Assembly (NCBI GenBank): GCA_023451855.1 | Contig: JAEXXY010000501.1 | Location: 1 to 9,466, forward strand | Reading direction: 5' to 3' | From: Actinomycetes bacterium | Lineage (GTDB): Bacteria > Actinomycetota > Actinomycetes > Actinomycetales > Dermatophilaceae | Length of the DNA: 9,466 nucleotides | Shown here: piece after piece, positions 1 to 4,493 of the stretch | How positions within the stretch are numbered: position 1 is the first letter of the stretch | How the letters are laid out: the number at the start of each line of letters is the position of its first letter | Notes under the pieces: generated by a model | Seen by the model: the letters and a program-made list of their open reading frames with translations, nothing else | Database searches by the model: none | What the model was told of the DNA's origin: nothing | Program-made: the position numbers and the translations under genes

Positions 1-130
1 GTCCGGCGACGGTGCCGACCGTGCCGACGGCCAGCAGCGGGGCGAGCAGCAGACCGAGGCTGGGGCGGAGGCGGCGCAGCCGGCGGGGCCGGCGGGGCCG
101 GCGCGCAGGAGTGTGTGCGATGGCGGGCAT
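1..130 (-). CDS. N-terminal fragment of a secreted or membrane protein under riboswitch control (partial)
   Basis: An ATG at 130 opens a frame that runs off the left edge, giving 43 visible residues. It begins MPAIAHTP, followed by an Arg/Pro-rich basic stretch (residues 10-22) and then a hydrophobic run rich in Leu, Ala, Val and Gly (about residues 25-43). That is the layout of a signal peptide or first membrane anchor with a long basic n-region; I see no clear twin-arginine motif. The start is supported by a strong ribosome site, AAGGGA at 143-138, seven bases before the ATG. The leader upstream is a cyclic-di-AMP riboswitch. In actinobacteria that class commonly controls secreted cell-wall hydrolases such as Rpf or NlpC/P60 proteins (family knowledge), so an exported wall enzyme is the best inference. 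The catalytic part lies outside the window, so the function is not shown by this sequence. Confidence 0.75.
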   Translation of the reverse strand, partial: MPAIAHTPARRPRRPRRLRRLRPSLGLLLAPLLAVGTVGTVAG

Positions 131-147
131 GGCGAATTCCCTTCCCA

Positions 148-300
148 CGCCTGCGAGGTGAGCTGTCGGGTTCGGGCGGAAGATGCCCGGTCGCACATGG
201 CGGCTTCACCCCAAGTCCGGCACAGGGCCGGACGCGAGTGGGTCCCCCGTTCCTGTCCGGTGAGGTATGAAGGCGCGTCCCCGGCGGACAGGACTCGGCG
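148..300 (-). promoter_or_regulatory. ydaO-yuaA (cyclic-di-AMP) riboswitch
   Basis: Read on the minus strand, the expected elements appear in order. P1 is CGCC (300-297) pairing with GGCG (151-148). GAGTCC leads into a perfect 9-bp stem (293-285 with 259-251). The conserved block ACGGGGGACCCAC is at 250-238. A variable hairpin follows, with 7-bp arms GTCCGGC and GCCGGAC (233-227 with 221-215). TTGGGGTGAA is at 214-205. A 5-bp hairpin CGGGC/GCCCG (189-185 with 177-173) precedes the hallmark CCCGAACCCGACAGC (176-162) and then TCACCTCGCAGGCG. These match the conserved core of the ydaO class as I know it. The ribosome site of the next gene lies 5-10 bases past P1, and its ATG is at 130. In this class, c-di-AMP binding usually turns expression off. 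The mechanism here (terminator or ribosome-site access) is not evident, because no long U-run follows. Confidence 0.92.
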
Positions 301-360
301 GACCGGGGCGCCGCCCCGACGTCGTGCCGGGGCGTCATGTCACCCGTTCCGGGATCCTGG

Positions 361-380
361 GGCCCGCGTCATGGCGGGCC
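361..380 (-). terminator. Candidate terminator hairpin after the GAF-LuxR gene
   Basis: There is a perfect 7-bp inverted repeat, GGCCCGC (361-367) and GCGGGCC (374-380), around a 6-base loop. It lies 68 bases past the stop of the regulator at 448. It has no T-run, which is common in high-GC actinobacterial terminators, so this is a structural guess. It separates the regulator transcript from the riboswitch leader. A second small hairpin, CGGGGC/GCCCCG (304-318), lies between it and the riboswitch. Confidence 0.4.
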
Positions 381-447
381 TGCCGGGCCGGGTTCCGAAC
401 CAGAGTAGGTCGGGGTGCCTGCCCTGTCCGCGTTTCGGCGAAATGCG

Positions 448-1446
448 TCAGCGGGGAGGCGCATCCCGTCCGACGAGCCAGCGCAGCTCGCTGCGGTGCT
501 GGAGCCCGAGCTTGGACAGCACGGAGGCCATGTGGGTCTTGACCGTGGCAGTGCCGATCCCGAGCGCCCGGGCGACCCCGGCGTTGCCCGGGTCCCCGTC
601 CGGCCCGGTGACGAGCTCGACGACGGCCCGCTCGCGAGGCGAGAGGCCCTCGAGAGGGTCGGGGGCCCCGGCGGCGCGGTCACCCGCCTCGGGATCGTCG
701 CCGGCCCGGTGGCCGAGGCGCGTCACCAGGGAGGCCTGCACCTCGAAGCACCGACGCACCAGCGCAGCGAGGCTGTCCTGGACGGCCGGATCGGCGGGGT
801 CCTGCACGAGCCGGAGACGCACACCCTCGATGTCGGCCGCCATCTCGGTCAGCGCCGTCGCCGTCTGGTTGACGCTCATGAGGACGCCGGCACGGCCCGA
901 GTCCTCGAGCTCGGGGTAGACCAGGGGCAGGTTGAGCCGGCGCTCCGGCGTGGCCGCGAGCACTCGGTCGAGCACGATCCCGGCCAGCCACTCGAGGGCC
1001 CGCACGACCTCGTCGCCCAGCGAGTCCGGGGTGTCCGAGAGGGCGCCGAGCATGCCGACGACGCCGCCATCGCCGAGCATGGGCACGACGACGGCGTCCG
1101 CTGACAGGTCGTCGTCGCCGAAGCGCACCCCCCGGTTGAGCAGGGCGCCACCGTCGTCACGGTGGCGGTAGGGCCTTTGCGAGGCCAGCACCCAGGCAAC
1201 CACCCCGCCGGGCCCGTAGGTCAGGGTCCCGCCCTCCCCGTAGGTGCCGTTGCTGAACAGGTACGGGTAGGAGACCCGCCGGTCCCGCTCCCGGATCAGC
1301 GCGACGTAGAAGTCGTCGACCGGGGCCAGCGCACCCACGGCGGCGCGGCACGCGTCGTAGACGGTGAACACGTCGCCGCGCTCGGCCTCGCGGATCATCT
1401 GGTCCGCGTGGCGCAGCGCCCGCACCGCGGCATCGGACAGCGCCAT
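448..1446 (-). CDS. GAF-like sensor with C-terminal LuxR-type DNA-binding domain
   Basis: This 332-residue protein begins MALSDAAVRA. Residues about 10-165 look like a GAF-type sensory fold (DDFYVALI, a glycine-rich TYGEGGTLTYGPGG, then VVPMLGDGGVVGMLGAL). A helical linker covers about 185-245. The C-terminus, 268-327, is a LuxR/GerE helix-turn-helix (LSPRERAVVELV, then ALGIGTATVKTHMASVLSKLGL). The turn after the first helix carries about three extra residues (TGPDGDPGN) compared with the common form. There is no receiver domain, so it is not a phosphorelay regulator; the GAF part would sense a small molecule or redox state (inference). The start at 1446 is chosen because AGGGGAGGAG lies just upstream; the open frame extends to 1872, but that extension is Arg/Pro-rich noise. 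The gene is divergent from the amino-acid transporter operon and may regulate it or itself. Its ligand is unknown. Confidence 0.88.
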   Translation of the reverse strand: MALSDAAVRALRHADQMIREAERGDVFTVYDACRAAVGALAPVDDFYVALIRERDRRVSYPYLFSNGTYGEGGTLTYGPGGVVAWVLASQRPYRHRDDGGALLNRGVRFGDDDLSADAVVVPMLGDGGVVGMLGALSDTPDSLGDEVVRALEWLAGIVLDRVLAATPERRLNLPLVYPELEDSGRAGVLMSVNQTATALTEMAADIEGVRLRLVQDPADPAVQDSLAALVRRCFEVQASLVTRLGHRAGDDPEAGDRAAGAPDPLEGLSPRERAVVELVTGPDGDPGNAGVARALGIGTATVKTHMASVLSKLGLQHRSELRWLVGRDAPPR

Positions 1447-1872
1447 GACCGCTCCTCCCCTGACCCGGCCGGCCGACCGGTGACCGAACGTCGCGGTCGG
1501 GCGCCACGCTAGCGGCGGGACGGACGCGTGGTGACCCGTTTCGGGGCATCTGCTCCATCCCGGGACGACCCTCGACTCATCCGGCGGCGGATGCCGCACC
1601 CCGCCCGTCCGAGGGCATCCTGACCGGGGCCGGCCGCGGACGGCCGGTCGACCGTGCGGGGCCAGGGGTCCGCGCGGCAACCGGTCGGACCGCGCCGGCC
1701 GGGGGGAGGGGCCTTTTCGGGGCCATGGCGCAGGTCGCCCGGTCCTCGGCGGACGTGGAGGGACGTCGGGGACCGGGCCCAGCCGACGCCCCTGCGGCAC
1801 GTCCACGTGGTGGACCCGACCCGCAGGCCGGACCTGCCACATCGCAGGATCCGGGGGGTGCGTGCAGAGCAT
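1447..1872. other. Non-coding divergent intergenic region
   Basis: I see no convincing gene here. The open frames on both strands have Arg/Pro/Gly-rich translations and no good ribosome sites. The minus-strand part nearest 1446 should hold the regulator promoter: TAGCGT (1511-1506) is a possible -10 box, but no good -35 box lines up with it. A GC-rich hairpin with 7-bp arms, CCGGCCG (1630-1636) and CGGCCGG (1641-1647), has a 4-base loop. It may be structural chance in such GC-rich DNA. Confidence 0.5.
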
Positions 1873-1902
1873 TCATAACCGTCGCTTAGGATGGTCATAA
1901 CC
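1873..1902 (+). promoter_or_regulatory. Candidate promoter with twin TCATAACC repeats for the amino-acid transporter operon
   Basis: The 8-base word TCATAACC occurs twice in direct orientation, at 1873-1880 and 1895-1902. The starts are 22 bases apart, or two helical turns. Between them lies TAGGAT (1887-1892), a good actinobacterial -10 hexamer; no clear -35 box is seen. If transcription starts near 1899, one repeat sits just upstream of the -10 box and the other covers the start point, as expected for a repressor or autoregulated site. The area is also distinctly AT-richer than its surroundings. The binding protein is unknown; the divergent GAF-LuxR regulator is one candidate. Confidence 0.45.
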
Positions 1903-1945
1903 TGTTGAGACAGGTGGGATCGGACGCGCCCGGCGTCCGGCTCCC
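1901..1945 (+). promoter_or_regulatory. Structured 5' leader of the transporter operon (two hairpins)
   Basis: Two stems lie back to back. CCTGT (1901-1905) pairs with ACAGG (1910-1914) around a 4-base loop. CGGACGC (1921-1927) pairs with GCGTCCG (1933-1939) around a 5-base loop, and is extended by GGGA (1916-1919) with TCCC (1942-1945) across a small internal bulge. The leader then runs unstructured to the ribosome site GAAGGA (1999-2004). The second stem could be an attenuator or an mRNA-stabilising hairpin. It matches no riboswitch class that I recognise. Confidence 0.35.
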
Positions 1946-2010
1946 CCGCCTCCGGGTCCATTCCTGACCGCAACGACGCGCAGGCCCTCACCACCCCCGA
2001 AGGAACTGTC

Positions 2011-2844
2011 ATGCCCTGGCGCCCCCGCCCCGTCGCACTCACCGCCACCGCCGCCGTCGCGGCCCTGCTGCTCACCGCCTGCGGCGGCTCGTCCTCCGGC
2101 GGGAGCCCCTCCGCCGAGAACCCCTACGGCCTCCAGCAGCCCGGCGTCCTGCGGACCGGCACACTGACCGACGCTCCCCCGAACGTGTACCTCAAGGACG
2201 GCAAGTTCACCGGATTCGACAACGACCTGCTCACCGCCGTGGCCGGCAAGCTCGGCCTCAAGGTCGAGTTCGTCGGCACGGAGTTCAGCTCCCTTCTGGC
2301 ACAGGTGAAGACGGGCAAGTTCGACGTCGGTTCCTCCTCGATCAGCATCACCGAGGCCCGCAAGAAGACCGTCGCCTTCACGAACAAGTACGACTTCGGC
2401 TTCCTCGGCCTCGACGTGCCCCAGGGCTCCACGCTCACCTCGTTCGACCAGCTGCCCGGCAAGCGCGTCGTCGTCGTGCAGGGCACCGTGCAGGACGACT
2501 ACGCCACCCGCACGTCGCTCAACCCGGTCCGCGTGCCCGACTACAACGCCGCGCTCAACCAGCTGCGCACCGGCACCGCCGACGCGTGGATCACCCCCGC
2601 CGAGATCGGCGAGAAGACGGCTAAGGAGTCCGGCGGCAAGGTCAAGGCCGTGGCCAAGCAGCTCGACCCGGGCGGCATGGCCTACGCCGTCGCCCCGTCG
2701 AACACCAAGCTGCGCGAGGCGCTCGACAAGGCCATCGACGAGGTCGTCGCGGACGGCACCTGGGCGAAGCTGCAGAAGCAGTACTACCCCGGACGTGCCA
2801 TCCCGGCCGACTTCAAGCCCGGCAGCGGCGCTGCGGCCGGCTGA
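2011..2844 (+). CDS. Extracellular amino-acid-binding lipoprotein of an ABC importer
   Basis: This 277-residue receptor captures a polar amino acid or related small ligand outside the membrane and hands it to the permease. Residues 1-23 are a lipoprotein signal with lipobox LTAC and lipidation Cys24, followed by a Gly/Ser linker. Residues about 44-262 form the family 3 solute-binding fold (SBP_bac_3): GVLRTGTLTDAPPN at the start, GKFTGFDNDLLTAVAGKLGL, the ITEARKKTVAFTNKY stretch with the usually ligand-binding Arg117, LPGKRVVVVQGT, and a closing GTWAKLQKQYYP. The start has a ribosome site GAAGGA six bases upstream. In the second-lobe motif the sequence reads DAWITPAEIG, where many relatives have a D-A-x-x-x-D pattern, so the ligand may differ from glutamine. 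It is the first gene of the operon, 44 bases before the permease. The substrate cannot be told from the sequence. Confidence 0.93.
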   Translation: MPWRPRPVALTATAAVAALLLTACGGSSSGGSPSAENPYGLQQPGVLRTGTLTDAPPNVYLKDGKFTGFDNDLLTAVAGKLGLKVEFVGTEFSSLLAQVKTGKFDVGSSSISITEARKKTVAFTNKYDFGFLGLDVPQGSTLTSFDQLPGKRVVVVQGTVQDDYATRTSLNPVRVPDYNAALNQLRTGTADAWITPAEIGEKTAKESGGKVKAVAKQLDPGGMAYAVAPSNTKLREALDKAIDEVVADGTWAKLQKQYYPGRAIPADFKPGSGAAAG

Positions 2845-2888
2845 CGTGACCCCCGCACCCACCGCCATCGGACGCGAGGAGGCCTGAC

Positions 2889-3674
2889 GTGGACATCCTC
2901 GACAACCTCTGGCAGACGTTCTTCGACTGGGAGGCCATGCGCGCCGCCCTGCCCGACCTGCTGCGGGTGGGCCTGCCGAACACCCTGCTGCTCGCCCTGA
3001 GCTCCGGGCTCGTCGGCACGGTGCTGGGCATGGGCCTGGCCGTGGCAGGCCTGTCGCGTCGGCGGTGGGTGCGCTGGCCGGCGCGCCTCTACACCGACGT
3101 CTTCCGCGGGCTGCCCGCACCCGTGACGATCCTGCTCGTCGGTGTCGGGCTCGCCCCGGTCGGCCTGCAGGTCTGGGGGCCCAACCCCTACCCGCTCGGG
3201 ATCCTCGCGTTGTCGCTCATCGCCGGCGCCTACATCGGCGAGATCTTCCGTTCCGGCATCCAGAGCGTCGAGGCGGGCCAGCTCGACGCGGCGCGGGCGC
3301 TCGGCTTCTCCCACGGCCTGGGGATGCGCCTCGTCGTCGTGCCCCAAGGCGTGCGCCGCGTGCTTCCGGCGCTGGTGAACCAGTTCATCGCGCTGATCAA
3401 GGAGTCCTCGCTCGTCTACTTCCTCGGGCTGCTCGCCAGCCAGCGCGACCTGTTCCGCATCGGCCAGGACGCCGCGGCCAACACCGGCAACCAGTCGGCG
3501 CTCGTACTGGCCGGCGTGTTCTACCTCGCCATCACCGTCCCGCTCACCCACGTCGTCAACGCCGTGGACACCCGCCTGCGCGAGGGTCGCCAGCAGGCCA
3601 CCCGCGACGGTGTCGGCGCGGAGCCGGAGCGCGACCCCAGTCCCGACCTCGTCCTGACCCAGGAGACCCGATGA
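2889..3674 (+). CDS. Amino-acid ABC transporter permease (HisM/GlnP family)
   Basis: This 261-residue integral membrane subunit forms the translocation path. It has about five hydrophobic segments (near residues 30-54, 76-96, 101-120, 162-183 and 203-224). The cytoplasmic EAA loop reads EAGQLDAARALGFSHGLGM (128-146), followed by VPQGVRRVLPALVNQ; this is the surface that docks on the ATPase. The motif KESSLVYFLGL (171-181) is typical of the family. The start is GTG at 2889, with GAGGAGG six bases upstream. It is the only permease gene in the operon, so a homodimer is likely. The last 30 or so residues are a charged cytoplasmic tail, and the final codon overlaps the ATPase start, implying coupled translation. 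Confidence 0.93.
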   Translation: MDILDNLWQTFFDWEAMRAALPDLLRVGLPNTLLLALSSGLVGTVLGMGLAVAGLSRRRWVRWPARLYTDVFRGLPAPVTILLVGVGLAPVGLQVWGPNPYPLGILALSLIAGAYIGEIFRSGIQSVEAGQLDAARALGFSHGLGMRLVVVPQGVRRVLPALVNQFIALIKESSLVYFLGLLASQRDLFRIGQDAAANTGNQSALVLAGVFYLAITVPLTHVVNAVDTRLREGRQQATRDGVGAEPERDPSPDLVLTQETR

Positions 3675-4462
3675 CCACCGCAGCCACCGACGCCGCGACC
3701 ACCGCACCCGGCGAGGCCGCGACCACGTCCGCGCGCCGCGGCGTCAGCGTCGAGACCCGCGACGTCCGGGTGTCGTTCGGCGGCACGCCGGTGCTGCGCG
3801 GTGTCGACCTGTCGGTGCCGGCCGCCAGCACGGCGTGCGTCATCGGTCCATCGGGCTCCGGCAAGTCCACGCTGCTGCGGGTCGTCAACCGGCTCCTCGA
3901 GCCGGACGCCGGCGACGTCCGGCTCGACGGCGAGTCGGTGCTGCGCGAGAACCCCGACCGGCTGCGCCAGCGGATCGGGATGGTCTTCCAACACTTCAAC
4001 CTCTTCCCGCACAAGTCGGTCCAGGACAACATCACCCTGGCCCTGACGAAGCTCAAGGGCCTCGACAGGGCCGAGGCCGCGGAGCGGGCCCTCGCGGAGC
4101 TGGAGCGGGTCGGCCTGGCGCACAAGGCAGCCGACCGCCCGGGACGCCTCTCCGGCGGCCAGCAGCAGCGCGTCGCCATCGCCCGGGCCCTGGCCATGGA
4201 CCCCGAGGTGATGCTCTTCGACGAGGCGACCTCCGCCCTCGACCCCGAGCTGGTCAAGGGCGTGCTCGCGGTGATGAGCGACCTCGCCTCGGAGGGGATG
4301 ACGATGATCGTCGTCACCCACGAGATGGGCTTCGCCCGCTCGGCCGCCGACCAGGTCGCGTTCATGGACCAGGGCCGGATCGTCGAGTCCGGTTCTCCTG
4401 ACGCGATCTTCGGACAGCCGGACTCGCCCCGTCTGCAGCAGTTCCTGTCGCAGGTGCTCTGA
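3671..4462 (+). CDS. Amino-acid ABC transporter ATP-binding protein (GlnQ/HisP family)
   Basis: This 263-residue protein powers the importer by ATP hydrolysis at the inner face of the membrane. All nucleotide-binding motifs are present: Walker A GPSGSGKST (59-67), Q-loop Gln107 in MVFQHFNLFPH, signature LSGGQQQ (160-166), Walker B VMLFDEAT (180-187) with catalytic Glu185, D-loop SALDPE (188-193) and H-loop His217. The FQHFNLFPH and EMGFAR phrases are typical of the polar amino-acid importer subfamily. The first 25 residues are an Ala/Thr-rich extension before the ATPase fold. The ATG at 3671 overlaps the permease stop as ATGA, so the pair is translationally coupled. A longer frame open upstream in the same phase lies inside the permease and is not used. 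It is complete and probably functional. Confidence 0.95.
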   Translation: MTTAATDAATTAPGEAATTSARRGVSVETRDVRVSFGGTPVLRGVDLSVPAASTACVIGPSGSGKSTLLRVVNRLLEPDAGDVRLDGESVLRENPDRLRQRIGMVFQHFNLFPHKSVQDNITLALTKLKGLDRAEAAERALAELERVGLAHKAADRPGRLSGGQQQRVAIARALAMDPEVMLFDEATSALDPELVKGVLAVMSDLASEGMTMIVVTHEMGFARSAADQVAFMDQGRIVESGSPDAIFGQPDSPRLQQFLSQVL

Positions 4463-4465
4463 GGG

Positions 4466-4493
4466 GACGCCGACTGCTGCAGGTCTGGGCGTC
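4466..4493. terminator. Candidate bidirectional terminator between convergent genes
   Basis: Only 29 bases separate the stop of the ATPase gene (4462) from the stop of the converging FN3 protein (4492). They contain an inverted repeat, GACGCC (4466-4471) and GGCGTC (4488-4493), with a 16-base loop. The stem is short and has no T-run on either side, so the call rests mainly on position. Confidence 0.3.

Noticed and set aside
1628..1649. GC-rich hairpin in the divergent region as a terminator
   Set aside because: No gene ends nearby on either strand, and such stems are frequent by chance at this GC content.
1447..1872. N-terminal extension of the GAF-LuxR protein to 1872
   Set aside because: The extra 142 residues are Arg/Pro/Gly-rich with no recognisable fold, and a strong ribosome site directly precedes the internal ATG at 1446.
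1654..1878. A 74-codon plus-strand frame in the intergenic region
   Set aside because: The translation is Arg/Pro-rich with no ribosome site, and it runs into the candidate promoter.
1893..1970. SAM-type or T-box riboswitch before the transporter operon
   Set aside because: GGTCA and TGACC ends and a GGTGGGATCG-like run are present, but the SAM core GGCAACC and the T-box specifier stem and full AGGGTGGNACCGCG bulge are missing.
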